DNA from: Beijerinckiaceae bacterium | GTDB taxonomy: Bacteria; Pseudomonadota; Alphaproteobacteria; Rhizobiales; Beijerinckiaceae | Reading direction: 5' to 3' | Length of the DNA stretch: 58,232 nt | Assembly: GCA_947474545.1 (NCBI GenBank) | Contig: CANJJI010000006.1 | Coordinates: 1-58,232 of the forward strand | In this document: piece by piece, positions 9,058 to 18,744 of the stretch | Layout: every line of letters begins with the position of its first letter | Numbering within the stretch: position 1 is the stretch's first letter | The notes under the pieces: generated by a model | What the model was told of the DNA's origin: nothing | Databases searched by the model: none | What the model saw: only the letters and a program-made list of their open reading frames with translations | Program-made: the position numbers and the translations under genes

Positions 9058-9375
9058 TTAAGGCTTTTTTTCAACCTGCCGCCTGCAGACAACGTCTTTG
9101 GGCTGGCAGGCGATGCCCGGGGTGGAACAGGCCGCAACGCCCGCTTCATTACGCTGGCAGACGACACATGAGTTGGTCCATTCCGCGCAATTGGCGTTGT
9201 CTGCGCCCCAACCCTGCACGGAAATCGCAGCGGGCTTTCCAGGTGGCGCAGGCTCACTGAGTGGCAAAGGCGCGCGCAACGGCGATGGTTGGGCCTCATC
9301 CGCGCCCGCCGGCGCAGCCAGAATGAGCAGGGCGGCGGCGCAAAGTATGGCCCGGGTGAATCGGTTATTTCTCAT
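9058..9375 (-). CDS. small secreted cysteine-rich protein of unknown function
   Basis: No named family recognised. The 105-residue product has a clear signal peptide (basic MRNNRFTR, hydrophobic stretch to about 25, Ala-Gly-Ala cleavage) and a Pro-rich linker. The C-terminal block holds six cysteines in about 40 residues: CAEWTNSC, CQR, ACS, AC and VVC. The even number suggests three disulfides in the periplasm or outside the cell. It is convergent with the host-attachment gene (nine bases between stops) and divergent from prmA. Signal, length and cysteine spacing make it a real gene; its role cannot be guessed. Confidence 0.65.
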   Translation of the reverse strand: MRNNRFTRAILCAAALLILAAPAGADEAQPSPLRAPLPLSEPAPPGKPAAISVQGWGADNANCAEWTNSCVVCQRNEAGVAACSTPGIACQPKDVVCRRQVEKKP

Positions 9376-9414
9376 GGCGTCAACCTAACCCAAGCCGCAG
9401 CCACCGCCAACCTG

Positions 9415-9459
9415 CCTCTCGCCAAGTCACCTCTCGCCAAGTCACCTCTCGCCAAGTCA
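9415..9459. repeat. three perfect 15-bp tandem repeats
   Basis: Three head-to-tail copies of CCTCTCGCCAAGTCA without mismatch at 9415-9429, 9430-9444 and 9445-9459. They fill the middle of the 92-base spacer between the divergent start codons of the Cys-rich protein (9375) and prmA (9468). Such an array can change copy number by slippage, which would alter the spacing of promoter parts. No function is shown. Confidence 0.95.
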
Positions 9460-9467
9460 ACCCGCCC

Positions 9468-10421
9468 ATGTTATCGCAGACCATGCTTGAAGGCCTGCCC
9501 CCCAACAACGCCGCCCATGTGTTCCGCCTCATTTGCGACGAGAAAGCCGCGCGCGCGGTCGCCGATCTTATCGTGGAAATGTTCGACCCTGCAGACGCCG
9601 CTGCGTCGGCTTTCGAGCTTAAGCCTGATACGAAAGACTGGGGCAGCCGCGAATGGGTGCTTGAAGCCTATTTCGGCGGCGAGCCCGACGAAGACTACGT
9701 GCGCGAGCTCGTCGCCAGCGCCGCGGGCGAAGACGCTGCCGCAGCTGGTGTTTTCTCGCTTATTGAGCAGAAGGACTGGATCGCCTCTTCCCTCGAAGGT
9801 CTGGCGCCTGTCCGTGCTGGCCGCTTCCTTGTGCATGGCTCCCATGACCGCAGAGCGCCAAAGCCCAACGACATCGCCCTGGAAATCGAGGCGGCCCTCG
9901 CATTTGGCACAGGGCATCACGGCACAACCCGCGGCTGCCTCGTGATGCTGGATGCGATTCTGAAATGCCGCCGCCCGCGTAAAGTGCTGGATGTCGGCAC
10001 AGGCACGGGCGTGCTCGCAATCGGCGCAGCCAAGGTTCTGCACGCCTCGGTGACTTCAGGCGATATCGATCCCATATCTGTAGAAGCCACGCGCGCCAAC
10101 GCCGTGCTGAACGGCGCAAGCCCCTGGGTTCGTCCTGTTACTGCAAAAGGCCTGGAGCATCCCTCGCTGCGCTCGGGCGGCCCCTACGATCTTATCCTGG
10201 CGAATATTCTGGCAAAGCCGCTGCGCGGACTTGCGCCCTCGATAGCCAAGGCCGCGACCGGTGACGCCGATATCATTCTCTCAGGCCTGCTGGAGCGCGA
10301 TGTGCCCGGTGTTCTCACCGCCTATGGCGCGCATGATCTGAAACTCGCCCGCCGGATCAATATTGATGGCTGGGCGACGTTGCATCTGCGCCGGGGTGGC
10401 GCCGCGGCGCGGCCCATCTGA
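9468..10421 (+). CDS. prmA: ribosomal protein L11 methyltransferase
   Basis: PrmA trimethylates lysines of ribosomal protein L11 with S-adenosylmethionine. The 317-residue product has a variable N-terminal substrate-recognition half, then AFGTGHHGTT (145-154), the SAM-binding DVGTGTG at 175-181, the acidic loop GDIDPISVEA and the NILAKPL motif that replaces NPPY in this family. No Shine-Dalgarno sequence is visible before the ATG at 9468 or the in-frame ATG at 9483, so the start is uncertain by five codons. The upstream region carries the 15-bp tandem repeats. It ends 18 bases before the aminopeptidase gene, likely one operon. Confidence 0.9.
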   Translation: MLSQTMLEGLPPNNAAHVFRLICDEKAARAVADLIVEMFDPADAAASAFELKPDTKDWGSREWVLEAYFGGEPDEDYVRELVASAAGEDAAAAGVFSLIEQKDWIASSLEGLAPVRAGRFLVHGSHDRRAPKPNDIALEIEAALAFGTGHHGTTRGCLVMLDAILKCRRPRKVLDVGTGTGVLAIGAAKVLHASVTSGDIDPISVEATRANAVLNGASPWVRPVTAKGLEHPSLRSGGPYDLILANILAKPLRGLAPSIAKAATGDADIILSGLLERDVPGVLTAYGAHDLKLARRINIDGWATLHLRRGGAAARPI

Positions 10422-10439
10422 AATCCCGGAGGCCAACGC

Positions 10440-12263
10440 ATGTTCGAAGGCTCTTACCAGACGTTTTTTGAAAACGCCGATCCGTCGCACGGCAAGGCCC
10501 GCATTGCAGCCCTACGCGAGGAACTCGCGCGCCAGAAACTCGATGGTTTCATTGTGCCGCGTGCAGACGAACACCAGAGTGAATACGTGCCGCCCTGCGC
10601 CGAACGTCTCGCCTGGCTCACAGGATTCACTGGCTCGGCTGGCCTCGCCATCATTCTGCGCGAGAAAGCTGCCATCTTCATTGACGGACGCTACACCCTG
10701 CAGGTGCGCGAACAGGTGGATGTGAAAATATTTGCGCCCGTGCCAATTGCTGAAACCAGCCCGCCACAATGGCTCTCGCAGAACCTGAAGAAAAATGCGC
10801 GTCTTGGCTATGATCCCTGGCTGATCACCCCTGGCGCCCGCGAGACCTATGCCAAGGCCGCAGCAAAAGCAGGCGCTACGCTTATTCCCTGCACATCCAA
10901 TCCACTTGATGCAGTCTGGACAGACAGGCCAGAAAAACCGGCCAAACCTGTACATCTGCACCCACGGCGCTTTGCCGGCATGGGTGCAACCGAAAAACTT
11001 AAGACTGTGAAGGCAAAACTTGGCGATGCCAGCGCCATGCTGATCAGCGACCCCCATGATATCGCTTGGCTGTTCAATCTGCGTGGTAATGATGTATCGC
11101 ACACACCCATTGCACTCTGTTTTGCCATTTTGCACACAAAGGGAAAGTCACAGCTCTTCATCGAGGCTTCACGCATCGAAGACGGTTTGACCAAGGCGCT
11201 GCGGCCTCTGGCAAACCTTGCTGCACCCTCTGCGTTGATGGGCGAATTGAAAAAGCTCGGCAAGTCCCGATCAACAGTCTGGATGGATTCATCCAGCGTC
11301 CCATCGCTGCTCGTTGATACACTGGAAAAGGCGGGCGGCAAGATCATGCTCGCAACCAGCCCCATCCGCGCGCTAAAAGCTGTCAAGAATGCAACGGAAC
11401 TTGAAGGCGCGCGCGCGGCGCATATTCGTGACGGCGCGGCCATCGTGCGTTTCCTGTGCTGGTTCGACGAACGCGCCATCAGCGGGAAGCTGACGGAAAT
11501 AGGTGCCGTGAAAGCATTGGAATCCTTTCGCCGGGAAACTGGCAAGCTGAAAGAGATTTCGTTTCCGACGATTTCAGGCGCAGGCGCCAATGGCGCGATC
11601 GTTCATTACCGCGTCACAGAAAAGACAAACCGCCGCATTCCAAAAGGCCTGTTCCTGTTGGACTCCGGAGCCCAATATGAAGACGGAACAACCGACATCA
11701 CCCGCACCATCGCAGTCGGAACTCCATCACGCGAAATGCGCGACCGTTTCACCCGTGTGCTGAAGGGCCATATCGCCATTGCTCGCGCTGTTTTCCCCAA
11801 GGGCACGCGCGGCCAGCACCTCGATATTCTCGCCCGCTCTTCACTCTATCAAGCAGGGCTTGATTACGACCACGGCACCGGCCACGGCGTCGGCTCTTAT
11901 CTGTCAGTTCATGAAGGCCCGCAGGGCATTTCCAAGGCCTCGGTGGCCGAGCTTGAAGCAGGCATGATCTGCTCCAACGAACCCGGTTATTACAAGACCG
12001 GTGCTTACGGCATCCGCATAGAAAACCTTGTCGTTGTCGAAATGCGCGAGATCGCGGGCGGCGAGCGGCCCATGTTCGGGTTTGAAACCATCACGCTGGC
12101 GCCCATAGATCTGCGTTGCATCGAACCATCCTTACTTACGCGCGACGAACTCAAATGGCTCGACGCCTATCACGCACGCGTCCGCAAGACCCTGTCGCCG
12201 CTGATCGATGCAAAAGAAAAGAAGTGGCTGACCCAGGCGACACAAGCCATAGCGAAAAAATAG
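10440..12263 (+). CDS. aminopeptidase P family protein (Xaa-Pro aminopeptidase)
   Basis: Metallopeptidase of the M24B family, 607 residues, removing N-terminal residues that precede proline. Its length fits the three-domain type: two creatinase-like N-terminal domains (about 15-300) and a pita-bread catalytic domain (about 310-540). A short C-terminal extension is rich in charge. The dimetal ligands are all visible: two Asp in DSGAQYEDGTTD, His in DHGTGHGVG, Glu in NEPGYY and Glu in FETITLAP. A GGAGG site lies seven bases before the ATG. It follows prmA closely, a linkage I would expect in alphaproteobacteria. The protein is cytoplasmic; no signal peptide is present. Confidence 0.92.
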   Translation: MFEGSYQTFFENADPSHGKARIAALREELARQKLDGFIVPRADEHQSEYVPPCAERLAWLTGFTGSAGLAIILREKAAIFIDGRYTLQVREQVDVKIFAPVPIAETSPPQWLSQNLKKNARLGYDPWLITPGARETYAKAAAKAGATLIPCTSNPLDAVWTDRPEKPAKPVHLHPRRFAGMGATEKLKTVKAKLGDASAMLISDPHDIAWLFNLRGNDVSHTPIALCFAILHTKGKSQLFIEASRIEDGLTKALRPLANLAAPSALMGELKKLGKSRSTVWMDSSSVPSLLVDTLEKAGGKIMLATSPIRALKAVKNATELEGARAAHIRDGAAIVRFLCWFDERAISGKLTEIGAVKALESFRRETGKLKEISFPTISGAGANGAIVHYRVTEKTNRRIPKGLFLLDSGAQYEDGTTDITRTIAVGTPSREMRDRFTRVLKGHIAIARAVFPKGTRGQHLDILARSSLYQAGLDYDHGTGHGVGSYLSVHEGPQGISKASVAELEAGMICSNEPGYYKTGAYGIRIENLVVVEMREIAGGERPMFGFETITLAPIDLRCIEPSLLTRDELKWLDAYHARVRKTLSPLIDAKEKKWLTQATQAIAKK

Positions 12264-12367
12264 CCAACGCCATCCCGGAATTTGCAACCTGCCTAAAAAT
12301 TTCGCCAAAGCAGGTCTGTGGCAAACAGCAGCCCCACTTATCGATTCGAAATTCTGCGCGCTTCAAG

Positions 12368-12895
12368 TCATTTCCATTCCTTCATCAATCCTCGCAACGA
12401 CCACGGATCCTTTTCAACACTGCCTGCGATATCGTCGAGCTTCCACGCGTTACCTTCGCGCACAAAATCATATCGCACGGTCTGCGGCGCAGCTTTTGGA
12501 TCTTCGAGCGAACCAAAAGTCGCCGCAACACGTGTTTTGCCGGCACTCTCGTTTTCAATCTTGAATTCCACTTTGCCGATGCTGGGGTCTTGCGAATTGG
12601 AGACTGGATCAAAATCCAATCCTAGATCGCCGCTCTTTTTGATCCGGGCTTGTGCAGCATCCCATTCGCGCAGAAAGGCTACAGAAAACAGTCGGCGAAT
12701 CGGGCCTTTCCCGCCAAAAATTGTGCCACCCTTTTGGCTGCCATCTTTTTCTTTCTTCACCGCTTCAGCATAAATCCACCGCACGATGTCTTCTGGCGTT
12801 TCCATTCTTGCCTTATTCGTCTGCGCAAGCGCAGGCCAGGCGGCGGACGAAGCTAATCCAGAAAATGTCAATTTCATAAATTTTCTGCGATCCAT
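12368..12895 (-). CDS. Tat-exported DUF3828-like protein
   Basis: Exported 175-residue protein. The N-terminus has a twin-arginine type signal (DRRKFMK, hydrophobic stretch, Ala-Leu-Ala-Gln at about 25), so it may be folded before export. The mature part, with PEDIVRWIYAEAV, a long FDPVSNSQDP segment, and the final VRYDFVREGNAWKLDDIA strand pair, resembles the DUF3828 domain seen in small periplasmic or lipoprotein products. No lipobox is present. The gene lies 27 bases downstream of ligA on the same strand and could share its transcript. Function unknown. DUF3828 membership is by eye and moderate. Confidence 0.7.
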   Translation of the reverse strand: MDRRKFMKLTFSGLASSAAWPALAQTNKARMETPEDIVRWIYAEAVKKEKDGSQKGGTIFGGKGPIRRLFSVAFLREWDAAQARIKKSGDLGLDFDPVSNSQDPSIGKVEFKIENESAGKTRVAATFGSLEDPKAAPQTVRYDFVREGNAWKLDDIAGSVEKDPWSLRGLMKEWK

Positions 12896-12922
12896 ATCAT
12901 TCTCCTCATGGGTTAGTATGGA

Positions 12923-15043
<2,121 letters not shown>

Positions 15044-15094
15044 TCAGATTTAGCGCGCCCGAAGGCTGCGGTGAAGGGCGTACCGCAATCTCGA

Positions 15095-17281
15095 TCAATA
15101 CTCCCCCGCCAAAGTCACGCGGATCGCACGCGGCTCGACCGGCTTGAAGTGACGGTCTGCTATGCCCGCCGCCGGTTCGCCCGGCAACCGGGACTCGTAA
15201 TAATAGTCGATCTGAGGCGATTTGCTGCCTAGCAGGTTCAGCGCATCCAGTTGCAGCTTCACACCATTTTCAAACTTGTAGCCAATCCTGCCGTTCACCA
15301 GCGCCGTCGCAGGCGATTTGACGCTGTTATCCTCGATCAGCGGCCGGGGCCCAAAATAACGCAGCTTCATGCTGCCAAACCATCCCTTGTCCTCGCCGAA
15401 TGTCACGCCTGCGGACGCAACAAACGCCGGAGCGCCCGGGACATAAGGTCCGGCAGGATCGTCATTGCGAAACCGCGCACGGGTCATCGCCAGATCAACG
15501 TCCAACGAGAGCCAGGACACCGGCTTATAATGATTGGTCCATTCCACACCCATGCGGCGGCTCGGGCGGCTGGCCACTGTGGTGCCAGCGTCGCCGACGA
15601 ACAGGTTCTCCGATTTGAAATCGAGCAAAAACAGCGCCAGCGTACTTTCAAAATTCGCAAAAGGCCTCGTCCTCACGCCAACTTCTGCGCCCTGCGAACG
15701 CACGAGAAACGGCACGCGATCAAGCGGAGTCACCTTGTCGGCCGGATCAACCCGGATCGTCGTGCCGCGCGCATCATTGCTGTGAAATCCTCGTCCTGCA
15801 TTGAAGAACAACTCGGTGTTGAAAAAGGGCCCAAACACCGCGCCAAATTTCGGGCTTGCAATGCCCTGCTGTGACCGCCCCGAATTGAGCGCGGTGTCTG
15901 ACTCAACCCGTGCCTGATAAAAATCACCACGCAGCCCTGCTGTCGTCCTCAACCAGTCAGTCCACCAGATGCGGTTTTCGCCATAAACGCCAATGCTGCT
16001 TTCGCGCACCCGGTCCATACGCACAGTGGAAAGCACCTGCCGCTGGGCAGTATTATTTAAACCCACGCGAATGTCATCGAAGCGGCCCTGCACACCAATT
16101 TCGTTCTCCATCCTGCGGCCAGCAAGATCACTCTTGAACGTGTGAGAAACATTGAAACCCAGGAGCGTGCGCTTGTCGTATTGATGGAATTGATCGCCGT
16201 TGACGGGATCGTTCAGGAAATAAGTGAAGTTATTGAAGAGATTCAATGTGCTGCGAATAGCATAGGCTTCGATACGCGAGGCGCTTTGGGCATCCGAGCG
16301 GCTCCAGCGCGTCGAGAGCGATAATCTGCTCGCGCTGCCACCATCGCTGGGATCGAGCGAACCGAATGGCCCGAGTATCGGAATAGCACGTAAGGGTATC
16401 TGATCAGTCGACGTCCAGCGATTGGAATAGGCCATGCCGGTCATCGAAAAACCGTTGTCATGAGTGCCCTGACTATATCGAATGACGGCGTTAAGCTTGC
16501 GCGTCCGATCGGGAACAGCCCAGGGGCCATCGTATAGGCTTGCTTCACCCGCAACCAGCAGGGTGCCCTGCCCCACCGCCTGGGAGATCACACCCAGCGC
16601 ACGCTTGTACCCAAAACTCCCGATGGTAAGCTGCGCAAGATTTTTGGGCAGGCCGTCGGCGAGACTAAGCCGAAGCGACCCTGCGGATGCAAAATCGCCC
16701 TCTGTAGCAAAATAGGGCCCTTTGCGCACGGCAGCCGAGCCAATGAGTTCCGGGATCAGGAAATTGAGGTCCGCATATCCCTGCCCATGGCCATGTGTCC
16801 GCATATTGACCGGCATGCCATCAATGGTGATGGCCAGATCGGTACCATGATCGAGATTGAAGCCGCGCAAAAAATACTGGTTGGCCTTGCCTTCTCCCGA
16901 ATGTTGCGTGGCAATCAATCCGGGAACAACTTCCAGTACCTCACCCGGACGGGTGACAGGTTGCGCGTTGATCTCCTGACGTGAATAGGCCTTCTCACTC
17001 GCAGCTGAAGAGGGGGAGGGAGAGACCGCAGCTGAAGTAGAAGCCGCCGGGGATGGAGGCGAAGACGGGGCGGCGGCAGCGGATGAGGCGGGTTCGGCCT
17101 GCACTTCAATATCCGGCAGCACTTCCACCTTGGCCTGGGCTCCAGCTTGCGAACCCGTCACAGCCAGCAGCACAAGCCCGGACGCCTGGCCAATCCAATG
17201 GACTGGAAGATTGCGAACACACTTTCCAACAAGCCCTGCGCACGCTATTTCGAATGCTCCATGCTCCCCACGCCCGTACAT
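15095..17281 (-). CDS. TonB-dependent outer-membrane receptor
   Basis: Outer-membrane gated channel, 728 residues from the ATG at 17281, which follows GGAG eight bases upstream. An ATG at 17320 exists but lies inside the repeated operator-like element and lacks a ribosome-binding site. The signal peptide's hydrophobic core (ASGLVLLAVTG) ends in Ala-Gln-Ala. An Ala/Ser/Pro-rich linker follows, then the plug domain (RPGEVLEVVPGL, QYFLRGFNLDHGTDL, VRKGPYF) and a beta-barrel ending in Tyr (VTLAGEY), as expected for barrel assembly. The IEVQAE stretch after the signal could be the TonB box. Ligand unknown: no siderophore, heme or cobalamin genes adjoin. It is divergent from a TonB-like gene, which probably energises it. 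Confidence 0.93.
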   Translation of the reverse strand: MYGRGEHGAFEIACAGLVGKCVRNLPVHWIGQASGLVLLAVTGSQAGAQAKVEVLPDIEVQAEPASSAAAAPSSPPSPAASTSAAVSPSPSSAASEKAYSRQEINAQPVTRPGEVLEVVPGLIATQHSGEGKANQYFLRGFNLDHGTDLAITIDGMPVNMRTHGHGQGYADLNFLIPELIGSAAVRKGPYFATEGDFASAGSLRLSLADGLPKNLAQLTIGSFGYKRALGVISQAVGQGTLLVAGEASLYDGPWAVPDRTRKLNAVIRYSQGTHDNGFSMTGMAYSNRWTSTDQIPLRAIPILGPFGSLDPSDGGSASRLSLSTRWSRSDAQSASRIEAYAIRSTLNLFNNFTYFLNDPVNGDQFHQYDKRTLLGFNVSHTFKSDLAGRRMENEIGVQGRFDDIRVGLNNTAQRQVLSTVRMDRVRESSIGVYGENRIWWTDWLRTTAGLRGDFYQARVESDTALNSGRSQQGIASPKFGAVFGPFFNTELFFNAGRGFHSNDARGTTIRVDPADKVTPLDRVPFLVRSQGAEVGVRTRPFANFESTLALFLLDFKSENLFVGDAGTTVASRPSRRMGVEWTNHYKPVSWLSLDVDLAMTRARFRNDDPAGPYVPGAPAFVASAGVTFGEDKGWFGSMKLRYFGPRPLIEDNSVKSPATALVNGRIGYKFENGVKLQLDALNLLGSKSPQIDYYYESRLPGEPAAGIADRHFKPVEPRAIRVTLAGEY

Positions 17282-17317
17282 CTTCGAAACTCCGATGAAA
17301 TGCCACTGAGCACTTTT

Positions 17318-17361
17318 CATACAAATGTCATGGACGTTTGAATGTCATGGACGTTTGTATG
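17318..17361. promoter_or_regulatory. duplicated palindromic operator candidate
   Basis: Two tandem copies of AATGTCATGGACGTTTG at 17324-17340 and 17341-17357. Each is centred on a near-palindrome, CAAATGTC-ATG-GACGTTTG, with one mismatch. The outer ends form a further inverted pair, CATACAAATGTC (17318-17329) and GACGTTTGTATG (17350-17361). The element lies 36 bases before the receptor start at 17281 and about 80 bases before the tonB-like start, so one regulator could control both genes. It does not look like a Fur box; its layout suggests a TetR- or LysR-type dimer binding twice. The binding protein is not known. Confidence 0.65.
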
Positions 17362-17443
17362 AAGTTAATCTAAATTCTTCCTACACACACCCCACCGGCG
17401 ATGCAACCGCCGCCCGGCACCACAGACCAACAGCTGCATTTCC

Positions 17444-18685
17444 ATGAATTTCATGTCTGACATGGCGCACCGGAACAATGAACTGGCGGACACAAGCCTC
17501 AGCGCGCCAACGGTAAAGTTGGTCATTACTAGTGGTCAGGGTGCACCAGACCTTTCCGCTGCTGTCCCAATTGGCCGGACGGGGATCTCCACTGAAAATG
17601 CCCCGCTTTTGACAGAAGCGCCCGTGGCGCTGGGCGCTCTCAAACCACTACCGGCCCCGCCGCCTGACAAGACGCGCGGACTGATCAGCACAATCACATC
17701 GTGCGGCGGACACGCGATACTGGTCTTTGCGTTGCTCTACGCGATTGGCGCAGCTGGAAAACTCGATAGTCCCGCTGATCGTCCGATCGAAGTGGACATC
17801 GTCGAGGAGGCATCGGCCGAAGCCACGCCACAGCCTGCACAAATGGCGCCGGAATCACCGGAAGATTCGCCGGAGCTGGAAATCCAGGTTCAGAAAATGA
17901 CGCCTACGGAAACCACGGTTGCCGAGCCACCGTCAGATACGCCTCCCCCGGCACAACGGGGCGGGCAAACTGAGCCTCCGCCAGCTGCAGCACAAGAGCT
18001 GCAGGAAGTCGCGGAAGTTATTCCACATGATGAAACGCCGCCAGAACGTCCCATTCCACCTGCACTTGAAGTTGAAGCGCCACAGGAAACCTTGCTGCAG
18101 GCAGAAGCGCCTCCGGCGCTCGCCTATGATCCGCCGCCTGCCCTTTCACCACAACCTGCGTTACCGGTGCCCGCCCCGTCAATCAGCCAGCCCCGGCCCA
18201 CCCCCGACGCACAGGCTGCAAGAACGCGCGCTCTCGAACAACGTGAGCGCGCCGAACGCGAGCGCGAACGCCGGCAGGCGGCGCGCGATCAGGCGAACGA
18301 AGCAGCACAGGAACGAGCGCAGCGGCAACGCGCCATCGCCCGGCGTCAACAGGCCCAGGCCGCAGCAAGCCGCGCTGCACCGCCGCCATCTGCTCCCGCC
18401 CGGGCGGCGCGCCCTGTTGGCAATGATGGCTATGCCCAGGTCGTCGCCTCGCGCATGCGCCGTTTTGCGCCGTCTTCGCGATCGATTGCAGGAACATCGG
18501 GAACCGTCGTTGTGCGGCTCTCAATATCGCCATCAGGTGCGTTGGCGTCTATCGGGGTCTCACAATCCAGTGGTTCCCCGGCGCTGGACCGCGCAGCCCT
18601 TGCAACGGTCCGCGCGGCGGCGCCATTTCCACCACCGCCGAATGGCGGAACGCGCAATTTCGTCCAGCGCATTGCCATCCGCTGA
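17444..18685 (+). CDS. TonB-family energy transducer
   Basis: Inner-membrane protein, 413 residues, that would carry proton-motive energy to outer-membrane receptors. It has an unusually long cytoplasmic N-terminus of about 80 residues, one transmembrane segment (about 81-103, with TSCGGHAILVFALLYAIGAA), a long Pro/Glu/Ala-rich periplasmic spacer and an Arg/Ala/Gln-rich charged coil (about 250-320). The C-terminal TonB domain (about 325-413) has YAQVVASRMRRF, SGTVVVRLSISPSG and the Pro-rich FPPPP strand. No clear ribosome-binding site marks the start; ATG codons at 17444, 17453 and 17462 are all possible. exbB and exbD are absent from the window. Divergence from the receptor gene suggests a dedicated pair. 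Confidence 0.87.
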   Translation: MNFMSDMAHRNNELADTSLSAPTVKLVITSGQGAPDLSAAVPIGRTGISTENAPLLTEAPVALGALKPLPAPPPDKTRGLISTITSCGGHAILVFALLYAIGAAGKLDSPADRPIEVDIVEEASAEATPQPAQMAPESPEDSPELEIQVQKMTPTETTVAEPPSDTPPPAQRGGQTEPPPAAAQELQEVAEVIPHDETPPERPIPPALEVEAPQETLLQAEAPPALAYDPPPALSPQPALPVPAPSISQPRPTPDAQAARTRALEQRERAERERERRQAARDQANEAAQERAQRQRAIARRQQAQAAASRAAPPPSAPARAARPVGNDGYAQVVASRMRRFAPSSRSIAGTSGTVVVRLSISPSGALASIGVSQSSGSPALDRAALATVRAAAPFPPPPNGGTRNFVQRIAIR

Positions 18686-18744
18686 TCGCAATGATGGACC
18701 TCACCGGCAACGGCCAGTAGGCTTGATGAGCAGGAGCCTTCCCG

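Noticed and set aside
17282-17320. Longer start of the TonB receptor at 17320
   Set aside because: It would put the start codon inside the repeated palindrome and has no ribosome-binding site, whereas 17281 follows GGAG.
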